DNA from: Herbaspirillum sp. ASV7
Lineage (GTDB): Bacteria; Pseudomonadota; Gammaproteobacteria; Burkholderiales; Burkholderiaceae_D
DNA: 64,000 nucleotides
NCBI RefSeq assembly: GCF_016429215.1
Contig: NZ_JAELUH010000011.1
Location: 1-64,000, forward strand
Reading direction: 5' to 3'
Translations under genes and position numbers: made by a program
Shown: positions 48,765 through 57,143 of the stretch, piece after piece
Numbering within the stretch: the stretch's first letter is position 1
Layout of the letters: every line of letters starts with the position of its first letter
The notes under the pieces: model-generated
What the model was told of the DNA's origin: nothing
Databases searched by the model: none
The model's input: the letters and a program-made list of their open reading frames with translations, nothing else

Positions 48765-49679
48765 ATGATCGCCGCCACTCCTCATTCCGCGCCGCGCCAG
48801 GCTTTCCTGAGCGGACTCGTCCTCGCCATCGTTGGCGCCATCTTCTTCTCCGCCAAGGCCATCGTCGCCAAGCTGATGTACCGCTACCAGGTCGATGCGG
48901 TCATGGTGATCACCCTGCGCATGGTGTTTTCCTTCCCCATGTTCGCCGTCGTGGCGGTCTGGAAGGCCCGCACCCAGCCGCCGCTGGCGCGCGCCGACTA
49001 CCTGCGCATCGTGGTGCTCGGGCTGATGGGCTATTACCTGTCGAGCTTCCTCGACTTCCTCGGACTGCAATACATCTCGGCCGGGCTGGAGCGGCTGATC
49101 CTGTTCCTGACACCTTCCTTCGTGATGCTGATCGCCTTTTTCTTCTTCAAGCGCAAGGTCGGCTGGATCGAGTGGGCGGCGCTGCTGGTGTCCTATTTCG
49201 GCACCGTCCTGGTGCTGCAGCACGACCTGCACACCGGCGGCAGCGACGTCATCCTGGGCAGCCTGCTGGTGCTGGGCTCGGCCTTCAGTTATTCGATCTA
49301 CCTGATTTCCTCGGGCGAGCTGGTGCGCCGGGTGGGGGCGGTGCGGCTGGTGGCCTATGCCATGTGCGTCTCCAGCGTGGCCTGCGTGATCCAGTTCTTC
49401 GTGCTGCGCAGTCCTGGTGAACTGCTGACCCAGGCCGCCGGCGTCTATCAGCTCTCGCTCTTCAATGCCGTCTTCTGCACCGTGCTGCCGGTGTTCCTGA
49501 CCATGGTCGCGGTGGCCCGCATCGGCGCGCCCACGGCGGCCCAGGCCGGGCTGGTGGGGCCGGTCTCGACGCTCTTCATGGGGGCCGTGCTGCTGGACGA
49601 GCCCATCACCGGCATCCAGCTGCTGGGTACCTCGCTGGTGCTGGCCGGGATGTGGCTGCTCTCGCGCAAGAAGACCTGA
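48765..49679 (+). CDS. EamA/DMT-family transporter
   Basis: 304 residues with ten predicted membrane spans in two EamA repeats. The first repeat starts GLVLAIVGAIFFSAKAIVAKLMYRY; the second runs from about ILGSLLVLGSAFSYSIYLI to the C-terminal GTSLVLAGMWLLSRKK. This fold includes metabolite and amino-acid exporters; the substrate cannot be inferred here. The basic C-terminal RKK is at the cytoplasmic side. It precedes the quinone oxidoreductase gene by 74 bp, which contains a TATACT element. Confidence 0.87.
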   Translation: MIAATPHSAPRQAFLSGLVLAIVGAIFFSAKAIVAKLMYRYQVDAVMVITLRMVFSFPMFAVVAVWKARTQPPLARADYLRIVVLGLMGYYLSSFLDFLGLQYISAGLERLILFLTPSFVMLIAFFFFKRKVGWIEWAALLVSYFGTVLVLQHDLHTGGSDVILGSLLVLGSAFSYSIYLISSGELVRRVGAVRLVAYAMCVSSVACVIQFFVLRSPGELLTQAAGVYQLSLFNAVFCTVLPVFLTMVAVARIGAPTAAQAGLVGPVSTLFMGAVLLDEPITGIQLLGTSLVLAGMWLLSRKKT

Positions 49680-49753
49680 GGCGTTCTATACTGCCCCACT
49701 GACCAATTTCCCCGCAGTGCGCCCAGCGCGAACCCGACAACAAGGAGACCCAG

Positions 49754-50728
49754 ATGGCAAAAGCAATCCGCATCAGCAAGACCGGCGGCCCCGAGGTGAT
49801 GGAATACGTCGACGTCGAGGTCGGCGAACCCGGCCCCGGTGAGGTCCGCATCCGCCATGCCGCCGTCGGGTTGAACTTCATCGACTGCTATTTCCGTTCC
49901 GGCCTGTATCCGCAACCGCTGCCAGCGGGCCTGGGTCAGGAAGCCGCCGGCACCATCGAAGCCGTCGGCGCCGGCGTGAGCGATTTCAAGGTGGGCGACC
50001 GCGTGGCCTATGCCGGCCGTCCCAATGGAGCCTACGCCGAAGCGCGCGTGATGCCGGCCGATATCCTGGTCAAGCTGCCCGATGCGATCAGCTTCGACAC
50101 CGCCGCAGCCATGATGCTGCAGGGCATGACCGTGCAATACCTGCTGCGCCAGACCTATGCGGTGCAGCCCGGCGACACCATCCTGTTCCACGCCGCCGCT
50201 GGCGGCATCGGCCTGATCGCCTGCCAGTGGGCACGCGCCCTGGGCGCAAACCTGATCGGCACCGTCAGCAGCGATGAAAAAGCCGCGCTGGCCAAGGCCC
50301 ATGGCGCCACCCACGTCATCAACTACAAGACCGAGAACTTCGTCGAGCGCGTCAAGGAGATCACCGGCGGGCGTGGCGTCCAGGTGGTGTACGACTCCAT
50401 CGGCCGTGACACCTTCATCGGCTCGCTGGATTGCCTGCGACCGCGCGGCATGATGGTCAGCTTCGGCAATTCATCCGGCCCGGCGGCACCGTTCGCGGTC
50501 TCCGAGCTGGCCTCGCGCGGTTCGCTGTTCCTGACCCGACCTTCGCTGGGCAACTACACTTCCACCCGCGCCGAACTGGAGGCCACGGCGGCCGACCTGT
50601 TCGCCGTCGTCAACAGCGGTCAGGTCAGCATCGAGATCAACCAGCGCTATGCCTTGAAGGACGTAGCCCAGGCCCATGCCGACCTGGAGGGACGCAAGAC
50701 CACCGGGTCCACCATCCTGGTTCCCTGA
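49754..50728 (+). CDS. NADPH:quinone oxidoreductase (QOR, MDR superfamily)
   Basis: 324-residue zinc-free medium-chain reductase. GroES-like N-domain with AVGLNFIDCYFRSGLYPQPLP; coenzyme-binding domain with HAAAGGIGLIACQWARALGA and TVSSDEKAALAKAHGATHVINY; later VYDSIGRDTF and PRGMMVSFGNSSG. These are the QOR family signatures of E. coli QorA. It reduces quinones by NADPH in the cytosol. An AAGGAGACCC site precedes ATG 49754. A small membrane protein gene follows 18 bp downstream. Confidence 0.92.
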   Translation: MAKAIRISKTGGPEVMEYVDVEVGEPGPGEVRIRHAAVGLNFIDCYFRSGLYPQPLPAGLGQEAAGTIEAVGAGVSDFKVGDRVAYAGRPNGAYAEARVMPADILVKLPDAISFDTAAAMMLQGMTVQYLLRQTYAVQPGDTILFHAAAGGIGLIACQWARALGANLIGTVSSDEKAALAKAHGATHVINYKTENFVERVKEITGGRGVQVVYDSIGRDTFIGSLDCLRPRGMMVSFGNSSGPAAPFAVSELASRGSLFLTRPSLGNYTSTRAELEATAADLFAVVNSGQVSIEINQRYALKDVAQAHADLEGRKTTGSTILVP

Positions 50729-50746
50729 TCGTCGCACGGAGCCACC

Positions 50747-50917
50747 ATGGACAAGCCACAACACGACAGCCCGCAGCACAATCCGATGCGCCATCCGCCG
50801 GAGCAGGCCAGCGGCAGCGATGGCACGCCCAAATTCGGTCGCCTGCTGCTGGTCCTGATCAGCGCGGTTTTGCTGATCGTGGTCATCACCTTTGCCAGTG
50901 AAGCCTACTTTTCTTAG
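50747..50917 (+). CDS. Small single-span membrane protein (56 aa), hypothetical
   Basis: A 57-codon frame from ATG 50747 to TAG 50917 with a CGGAG ribosome site and the GC-rich third positions of its neighbours. The first 30 residues are polar and rich in His, Pro, Gln and Ser; the rest is one hydrophobic helix (FGRLLLVLISAVLLIVVITF) ending in SEAYFS. It lies 18 bp after qor with a terminator behind it, so it is probably the last gene of that transcript. Function unknown; no domain recognised. Confidence 0.65.
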   Translation: MDKPQHDSPQHNPMRHPPEQASGSDGTPKFGRLLLVLISAVLLIVVITFASEAYFS

Positions 50918-50971
50918 GTGAAGTCGAAATACTTCTGGATGTCTCTCGCAAGTTATCGGTAATTGCCGCGA

Positions 50972-50996
50972 AAAATGCGTCGTTGGCGCATTTTTC
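50972..50996. terminator. Terminator of the qor transcript
   Basis: AAAAATGCG (50972-50980) pairs with CGCATTTTT (50988-50996), loop TCGTTGG. It is A/T-flanked and can act in both directions. Confidence 0.8.
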
Positions 50997-51016
50997 CCCG
51001 GCTTGGCCGTCAAATG

Positions 51017-51067
51017 CACCCCTGCTGCCCATCGTGTCGACCTTGTTCACGATGGGCAGCAGGGGTG
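51017..51067 (+). terminator. Perfect 20-bp hairpin upstream of the binding-protein gene
   Basis: CACCCCTGCTGCCCATCGTG (51017-51036) and CACGATGGGCAGCAGGGGTG (51048-51067) are exact complements around an 11-nt loop, followed by AATTTTTT. It is either a second tandem terminator or an attenuator in the leader of the gene starting at 51090. Confidence 0.8.
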
Positions 51068-51089
51068 AATTTTTTGGCGGGAGAGGGAG

Positions 51090-52241
51090 ATGGAATGGAG
51101 TTCGCACGCCAGGCTGCGCGTATGCCTGGGCATGGTCATCGCACTGCTGGCAGGGAGGTCGACGGCGGAAACCGGCGTTAGCCAGACCGAAGTGCTGCTG
51201 GGCCAGTCGGCGCCTTTTTCAGGGCCGGCGGCAGAAGTGGGGCGGGATTTCCTGGCCGGCGCCCAGACCTATTTTGCGCAGCTCAATGCCCGTGGCGGGG
51301 TGCACGGGCGCCGGGTGCGGCTCTTGAGCCTGGACGACCGCTATGAGCCCGAGCGCGCCCTGGCCATTATCCAGCAACTGGTCTGGCGCGACAAGGTGTT
51401 TGCGCTGTTCGGCGTCTCGGGCACGCCCACGCTGCTGGCGTCGATGCCCGCCATCAAGGAGTCGGGCATTCCGCTGTTCGCGCCGTTGTCGGGCGCGCAA
51501 GCCTTTCGCCAGCCCTTCAATCGCCAGATCTTCCATATCCGCGCCAGCTACGCGCAGGAAACCGATTTCCTGCTGCGCCAGCTGCAAAGCACGGGGCGCC
51601 TCAAGGTCGCGGTGTTCTACCAGAACGATGAGCTGGGCAAGAGCATGCTCGATACCTTGCGCCAGCGTGCGCTGATCTACGGACTGACGCTGGTAGGCAG
51701 CGTGGCTATCGAGCGCAACAGCGTGGCCGTGCAGGAGCCGGCCGAGGCATTGCTGAAGGTGAAGCCCGATGTGGTGATCCTGGTGGTGTCCTACCAGCCG
51801 GCTGCGGCGCTGATCACGCGCATGCGCGAGGGCGGCTACCTGGGCGGTTTTTCCAACTATTCCTTCGTGGGCAGCGTGTCGCTGGCGGCGCGTATCCGCC
51901 AGGGCGGGGCAGGGGTGGAGATCACGCAGGTGGTGCCCTTTCCCAACAGGGCGAGGCTGCCCATCGTCTACGAATACCAGAAGGCGGTCGCGCATACCCC
52001 CGGCGTGGCCTGCAACTTCGTCGGCCTGGAAGGCTATATCGCCGCGCGCGCGCTCACGGAGGGCCTGCGGCGGGCCGGTCGCTCGCTCACCCGCGAAGGC
52101 CTGATCAGGGCGCTGGAGACGATCACGCCCGATAACTATGATGGCGGCGGCTTCTTCCTGCATTTCCAGCGCGGCAACCACAATGGCTCGGACTTCGTCG
52201 ACCTGACCGCCATTGGCAGGGGCGGCCGTTTCCTGAACTGA
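51090..52241 (+). CDS. ABC transporter substrate-binding protein (Leu/Ile/Val-binding type)
   Basis: 383 residues with an N-terminal signal peptide (hydrophobic VCLGMVIALLAG, cleavage near STAE) and a periplasmic binding fold of the branched-chain amino-acid type. It has VLLGQSAPFSGPAAEVGRDFLAGAQTYF, GGVHGRRVRLLSLDDRYEPERA and VKPDVVILVVSYQPAA. Relatives are often orphan receptors without a permease or sensors for two-component systems. No permease or ATPase gene is nearby. GGAGAGGGAG precedes ATG 51090. The ligand is unknown. Confidence 0.87.
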   Translation: MEWSSHARLRVCLGMVIALLAGRSTAETGVSQTEVLLGQSAPFSGPAAEVGRDFLAGAQTYFAQLNARGGVHGRRVRLLSLDDRYEPERALAIIQQLVWRDKVFALFGVSGTPTLLASMPAIKESGIPLFAPLSGAQAFRQPFNRQIFHIRASYAQETDFLLRQLQSTGRLKVAVFYQNDELGKSMLDTLRQRALIYGLTLVGSVAIERNSVAVQEPAEALLKVKPDVVILVVSYQPAAALITRMREGGYLGGFSNYSFVGSVSLAARIRQGGAGVEITQVVPFPNRARLPIVYEYQKAVAHTPGVACNFVGLEGYIAARALTEGLRRAGRSLTREGLIRALETITPDNYDGGGFFLHFQRGNHNGSDFVDLTAIGRGGRFLN

Positions 52242-52267
52242 GATTGGCTCGCTTGGTCCGGCGCCGC

Positions 52268-52930
52268 TCAGTCGGCCGGCTGGCCGTTCTTGCCCACCTT
52301 CATCGAGATATGCCGCGTCACCCCGCTGGGGCCGGGGAAGTCTGCAAAGGCCGCCCGCACCATGTAGGGCATGGCGGCGGCCAGACCGGCGCGGTTGCCA
52401 TCGCTGTCGACCACCACGTCGAAGAGCTTCTTGCCGTCGGATACCGACGAGATCCCGATCTGCAGTCGGCGCAGGAACACCGGATAGCTGGTGCTCTGCA
52501 TGGGGCCGCCGTTCCAGAAGGGATCATAGAACGGGCCGTAGGGCCCATAGGGGCCATAGAACCCATAGGGATGCGGCCCGAAGCGCCCCCAGCCCGGCGG
52601 CGGTCCATAGAAGAAGGGATCATAGGCCGGGCGGGTCACCACCACCTGTTCGGTACTCATGCCATAACTGACATTGACGCTCAACTGGGCCGCCTGGCGG
52701 TCGCGTGCCTCGGTAAATCCCAGCACCTGCAGCTCCTGGCGGATCAGCCCGGTGTAGTTGTCATATTCCAGGTTGTTCTGTTGCTCCGGCGTGGGGGCGA
52801 AGACATAGCTGCGCCCCGCTGTCTGCGGCGGCCAGGCATGGAAGGACGTGACATTGCTCTCGATGACCGAGGCGCAGCCGGACAGCAGCAGGCTGGCGGC
52901 CGCGAGGAAGGTGTAGAGCCAGCGTTTCAT
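52268..52930 (-). CDS. DUF4136 lipoprotein
   Basis: 220 residues. A lipoprotein signal peptide ends LLLSGC (lipobox), so the mature protein is lipid-anchored, probably in the outer membrane. The DUF4136 core includes TSFHAWPPQTAGRSYVFAP, YDNYTGLIRQEL and a C-terminal beta region. An internal Gly/Pro/Tyr/Phe-rich insert (PPPGWGRFGPHPYG then GPYGPYGPFYDPF) interrupts the domain. The second Met at 52930 is chosen for its GGAG site and signal peptide. Function of the family is unknown. Confidence 0.86.
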   Translation of the reverse strand: MKRWLYTFLAAASLLLSGCASVIESNVTSFHAWPPQTAGRSYVFAPTPEQQNNLEYDNYTGLIRQELQVLGFTEARDRQAAQLSVNVSYGMSTEQVVVTRPAYDPFFYGPPPGWGRFGPHPYGFYGPYGPYGPFYDPFWNGGPMQSTSYPVFLRRLQIGISSVSDGKKLFDVVVDSDGNRAGLAAAMPYMVRAAFADFPGPSGVTRHISMKVGKNGQPAD

Positions 52931-53304
52931 GAAGATACTCCAGTCAAAAAAGGCCATCCGGGCGTCGGGCTGGGCTGCCTGTGGTCGGGGAAGGGGCGTG
53001 GTGCGCACGGTAGGACCGTCGGCCGGGGCTTTCTATCCCGCCCGCCCCATTCTGGCGCACGGCGCCGTGCCGCTATTGTAGTGCGGCGCCGGCGCCAGCG
53101 GTCATGGCGAACCATCGCGTCATGAACAGGTCTGTCAGAGAGCCGTCGGGCTGATTTCCATCCGCGCCCGGCGGGATGATTGGTAAAATCGGGTCTTTGC
53201 TGCAGTTGATGATACTTTTGCGGCACGCTGAAATCCGCTGCAACCCGCTATAAGCCCTTATTACCTGCGTTTTCATCTCCATTTCCTATCCCGGACAGGC
53301 CTCC
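52931..53304. other. Divergent intergenic region (no gene seen)
   Basis: 374 bp between the lipoprotein gene and pepN. On the minus strand TACAAT (53080-53075) may serve the lipoprotein gene, with ATGACC 19 bp upstream. On the plus strand the best element is an extended -10, annotated separately. GGCGCC-rich palindromic bits around 53060-53095 have no clear role. Confidence 0.4.
53181..53189 (+). promoter_or_regulatory. Extended -10 promoter candidate for pepN
   Basis: TGGTAAAAT: TGn extension plus TAAAAT (5 of 6). It would give a leader of about 108 nt. TATAAG at 53249 is an alternative nearer the gene. Confidence 0.4.
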
Positions 53305-56001
53305 ATGCGCACCGATACGCCCCAGACGATCTACCGTAAAGACTACGCCGCTCCCAATTACCTGGCCGACACCGTCGAGATGGGTTTCGACCTCGACCCG
53401 GCGGCCACCCGCGTGGCCACCCGCCTCACCATGACCCGCAACCCGGCCGCCAAGGGCCGCGACCTCGTGCTCTTCGGCGAGGAGCTGGAACTGGTGGCCC
53501 TGCGCGTGAACGGCAAGACACTGTCCCAGGAGCGGGGTGATTTCCGCCTGGCCGGCGGCGTACTGACCATCCCCGCCGCCCCGGCCAAGGCCGAGCTGGA
53601 AATCGAGACCCTGGTCCATCCCGAGCGCAATACCTCGTTGATGGGCCTGTATGTCTCCAACGGCAACTTCTTCACCCAGTGCGAAGCCGAGGGTTTCCGC
53701 AAGATCACCTATTTCCCCGATCGCCCGGACGTGATGGCGAAGTTCACCGTGATGCTGCGCGCCGACAAGGCCCGTTATCCGGTGCTGCTCTCCAACGGCA
53801 ACCTGGTCGAGGAGGGCGACCTGCCCGACGGTCGTCACTACGCCAAGTGGGAAGACCCGTTCAAGAAGCCGTCCTACCTGTTCGCCCTGGTGGCCGGCCA
53901 GCTGGTCTGCCAGCAGGAGACGGTGCGCCTGCATTCGGGCCGCGATGCGCTGCTGCAGGTCTGGGTGGAAGAAGGCAACCTCGACAAGACCCAGCACGCC
54001 ATGGATTCGCTCAAGAACAGCATCACCTGGGACGTCGAGCGCTTCGGCCTGGACCTGGACCTGGACCGTTTCATGATCGTCGCCGTGGGTGACTTCAACA
54101 TGGGCGCCATGGAAAACAAGGGCTTGAACATCTTCAACACCAAGTACGTGCTGGCCAACCCGCGCATCGCCACCGATGTCGATTTCGCCAACATCGAAGC
54201 GGTGGTCGGTCACGAGTATTTCCACAACTGGACCGGCAACCGCGTCACCTGCCGCGACTGGTTCCAGCTCTCGCTCAAGGAAGGCCTCACCGTCTTCCGC
54301 GACCAGGAATTCTCGGCCGACATGATCGGCAGCGACAGCGGTCGCGCCGTCAAGCGTATCGACGACGTGCGCGTGCTGCGCCAGGCGCAGTTCCCCGAGG
54401 ATGCTGGCCCGATGGCGCATCCGGTGCGGCCCGATTCCTACGTCGAGATCAACAACTTCTACACCGTCACCGTCTATGAAAAGGGCGCCGAGGTGGTGCG
54501 CATGTACCAGACCCTGCTGGGCCGCGAAGGCTTCCGCAAGGGCATGGATCTCTACTTCAAGCGCCATGACGGCCAGGCCGTGACCTGCGACGATTTCCGC
54601 GCCGCCATGGCAGACGCCAACGGTCGTGACCTCGCGCAGTTCGAGCGCTGGTACAGCCAGGCCGGCACCCCGCTGGTGCAAGCCAGCGTGGACTACGATG
54701 CCAAGCGCAAGACCCTGACCCTGACATTGGAGCAGAGCTGCCCGGCCACCCCCGGCCAGAAGAAGAAACAGCCCTTCCACATCCCGGTCGCCGTGGGCCT
54801 GCTGGATGCCCAAGGTCGCGACCTGCCGCTCACGCTGGAAGGCGAGAAGAAGGCCGGCGCCACCACCCGCGTGCTGGAGCTGACCAAGAGCAAGCAGAGC
54901 TTCCGCTTCACCAACGTGGCCGAAAAACCGGTGCCCTCGCTGCTGCGCGGCTTCTCCGCGCCGGTGGTGCTGCAGTTCGAATACAGCGATGCCGAACTGG
55001 CCTTCCTGATGGCCCACGACAGCGATGCCTTCAACCGCTGGGAAGCCGGCCAGCGCCTGGCCATGCGTCGCCTGCTCAACCTCACCGTGGCGGTGCAGGC
55101 CGCGCGCCAGTCGGGCCATGTGGTGGCGGTGGATACGGTGCTCAACAATATCGAGAACGACGGCGCCCTGGTCGAGGCGTTGCGTGCCACGCTCAAGGAT
55201 GCCGCGCTCGATCCGGCCTTCCGCGAGCTGGTGCTGACCCTGCCTTCGGAAACCATGATCGCCGAGCAGATGGAAGTCATCGATCCGCATGCCATCCACG
55301 TGGCACGCCAGTTCCTGCGTCGCTCGCTGGCGCGCGAACTGCGCGAGGACCTGTTGGCGGCCTACCATGCCAACCAGACACCGGGCGACTACAGCCCCGA
55401 TGCCGCCGCTTCCGGTCGCCGTGCCCTGAAGAACGTGGCCCTGTCCTACCTGGCCGAACTGGATGATGCCGAGGCCATGGCGCTGGCGCAGCAGCAGGAC
55501 GCCGCCGCCAACAACATGACCGATCGCCTGGCGGCACTGGCGGCCGTGCTCAACAGCGCCGCGCCAGACAAGAGCGAGGCATTGCAGCGTTTCTATACCG
55601 AGTTCGAGAGCGAAGCCCTGGTCATCGACAAGTGGTTCACCCTGCAGGCCACGGCCCGCGACGCCGACGTCAATACCGTGCGCACGCTGGCCGAGCACCC
55701 GGCCTTCACGCTGAAGAACCCGAACCGCGCGCGCAGCCTCATCTTCAGCTTCTGCAATGGCAATCCCTCGGCCTTCCATGCCCTGGATGGCAATGGCTAC
55801 AGCTTCTGGGCCGAGCAGGTCATCGCCCTCAATGCCAGCAACCCGCAAGTGGCCGCGCGCCTGGCGCGCAGCCTGGACCGCTGGCGCAAGTACACGCCGG
55901 CGCTGCAGGAAAAGATGCGCCTGGCCCTGCAACAGGTGGCCGCCGCGCCCAAGCTCTCGCGCGATGTCTCGGAAGTCATCAGCAAGGCGCTGGCCAACTG
56001 A
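53305..56001 (+). CDS. pepN: Aminopeptidase N (alanyl aminopeptidase)
   Basis: M1 zinc aminopeptidase of 898 residues that completes cytosolic protein turnover. Substrate-anchoring motif GAMEN at 267-271. Zinc site HEYFH with His303 and His307, catalytic Glu304, and the third ligand Glu326 in LKEGLTVFRDQEFS. The DPR-like TMTRN N-domain, the VTVYEKGAEVVRMYQTLLG catalytic-domain Tyr region and the C-terminal helical bowl follow the E. coli PepN layout. ATG 53305 follows an AGGCCTCC segment; there is no signal peptide. Confidence 0.97.
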   Translation: MRTDTPQTIYRKDYAAPNYLADTVEMGFDLDPAATRVATRLTMTRNPAAKGRDLVLFGEELELVALRVNGKTLSQERGDFRLAGGVLTIPAAPAKAELEIETLVHPERNTSLMGLYVSNGNFFTQCEAEGFRKITYFPDRPDVMAKFTVMLRADKARYPVLLSNGNLVEEGDLPDGRHYAKWEDPFKKPSYLFALVAGQLVCQQETVRLHSGRDALLQVWVEEGNLDKTQHAMDSLKNSITWDVERFGLDLDLDRFMIVAVGDFNMGAMENKGLNIFNTKYVLANPRIATDVDFANIEAVVGHEYFHNWTGNRVTCRDWFQLSLKEGLTVFRDQEFSADMIGSDSGRAVKRIDDVRVLRQAQFPEDAGPMAHPVRPDSYVEINNFYTVTVYEKGAEVVRMYQTLLGREGFRKGMDLYFKRHDGQAVTCDDFRAAMADANGRDLAQFERWYSQAGTPLVQASVDYDAKRKTLTLTLEQSCPATPGQKKKQPFHIPVAVGLLDAQGRDLPLTLEGEKKAGATTRVLELTKSKQSFRFTNVAEKPVPSLLRGFSAPVVLQFEYSDAELAFLMAHDSDAFNRWEAGQRLAMRRLLNLTVAVQAARQSGHVVAVDTVLNNIENDGALVEALRATLKDAALDPAFRELVLTLPSETMIAEQMEVIDPHAIHVARQFLRRSLARELREDLLAAYHANQTPGDYSPDAAASGRRALKNVALSYLAELDDAEAMALAQQQDAAANNMTDRLAALAAVLNSAAPDKSEALQRFYTEFESEALVIDKWFTLQATARDADVNTVRTLAEHPAFTLKNPNRARSLIFSFCNGNPSAFHALDGNGYSFWAEQVIALNASNPQVAARLARSLDRWRKYTPALQEKMRLALQQVAAAPKLSRDVSEVISKALAN

Positions 56002-56003
56002 GT

Positions 56004-56040
56004 CACTTATTTTTTATATCTTTTATATATTTATAAACAA
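56004..56040 (+). promoter_or_regulatory. AT-rich leader with dyad upstream of fbp
   Basis: A 37-bp stretch that is nearly all A/T in otherwise GC-rich DNA, with the dyad TTTATA-tatt-TATAAA (56022-56037) ending right before the AAGGAAG ribosome site. It may be a promoter -10 region, a translational enhancer or a binding site for an AT-preferring protein. Confidence 0.4.
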
Positions 56041-56051
56041 GGAAGACCACC

Positions 56052-57053
56052 ATGAAACGCATCAGCCTGACCCAACACCTGATCGAGCAGCAACGCCTGC
56101 ACAACAAGATCCCGTCCGAGCTGCGTCTGCTGATCGAAGTCGTCGGCCGTGCCTGCAAGTCGATCTCGCACGCGGTCGGCAAGGGCGCGCTGGGCGAGGT
56201 GCTGGGCAGTGCCGGCAGCGAGAACGTGCAGGGCGAAGTGCAGAAGAAGCTGGACGTGATCTCCAACGAGATCCTGCTGGAAGCCAATGAATGGGGCGGT
56301 CACCTGGCGGCCATGGCCTCCGAGGAAATGGAAACCATCCACCGCATCCCCAACCGCTATCCCAAGGGCGAATACCTGCTGATGTTCGACCCGCTGGACG
56401 GCTCTTCCAACATCGACGTCAACGTCTCCATCGGCACCATCTTCTCGGTGCTCAAGGCCCCCGATGGCATGACCGAGCCCAGCGAGCAGGATTTCATGCA
56501 GCCCGGCACCAAACAGGTCGCCGCCGGCTATGCCGTCTATGGCCCGCAGACGGTGCTGGTGCTGACCACCGGCGACGGCGTGCACTGCTTCACGCTGGAC
56601 CGCGAAATGGGCGCCTGGGTGCTGACCCAGAAGGACATCCGCATTCCCGAAGACACCAAGGAATTCGCCATCAACGCCTCCAACCAGCGCCACTGGTTCC
56701 CGCCGGTCAAGCGCTATGTCGATGAAATGCTGGCTGGCGTCACCGGCCCGCGCGGCAAGGACTTCAACATGCGCTGGATCGCCTCCATGGTGGCCGACGT
56801 GCATCGCATCCTCAACCGTGGCGGCATCTTCATGTATCCGGCCGACGCCCGCGAACCCAACAAGCCCGGCAAGCTGCGCCTGATGTACGAAGCCAATCCG
56901 ATGGCCTTCATCGTCGAGCAGGCCGGTGGTGCCGCCACCGATGGCCAGCAGCGTATCCTCGACATCCAGCCGGAAAAACTGCATCAGCGCGTGGCCGTGT
57001 TCCTGGGTTCGAAGAATGAAGTCGATCGCGTGACCAGCTATCACAAGCAATAA
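56052..57053 (+). CDS. fbp: Fructose-1,6-bisphosphatase class I
   Basis: Gluconeogenic phosphatase, 333 residues. The metal-binding signature [14 protein letters not shown] carries Asp113 and Asp116. [33 protein letters not shown], and the C-terminal [41 protein letters not shown] segment are typical of class I enzymes. ATG 56052 has an AAGGAAG site. It follows pepN by 50 bp but probably has a separate start in the AT-rich leader. A strong terminator follows. Confidence 0.97.
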   Translation: MKRISLTQHLIEQQRLHNKIPSELRLLIEVVGRACKSISHAVGKGALGEVLGSAGSENVQGEVQKKLDVISNEILLEANEWGGHLAAMASEEMETIHRIPNRYPKGEYLLMFDPLDGSSNIDVNVSIGTIFSVLKAPDGMTEPSEQDFMQPGTKQVAAGYAVYGPQTVLVLTTGDGVHCFTLDREMGAWVLTQKDIRIPEDTKEFAINASNQRHWFPPVKRYVDEMLAGVTGPRGKDFNMRWIASMVADVHRILNRGGIFMYPADAREPNKPGKLRLMYEANPMAFIVEQAGGAATDGQQRILDIQPEKLHQRVAVFLGSKNEVDRVTSYHKQ

Positions 57054-57097
57054 ATGGCAGTCGGCGGCAGGAGAAATCTGCGCCGTTGCAAGAGATG

Positions 57098-57126
57098 CCG
57101 CCCGGCTTGCCCCGGGCGGTTTTTTT
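57098..57126 (+). terminator. fbp terminator
   Basis: CCGCCCGG (57098-57105) pairs with CCGGGCGG (57112-57119), loop 6 nt, followed by seven Ts. Confidence 0.94.
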
Positions 57127-57143
57127 CGCCAGCGCTGCTGCCT

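Noticed and set aside
53248-55932. 894-codon open frame opposite pepN
   Set aside because: Shadow of pepN with a low-complexity His/Gln/Gly-rich translation.
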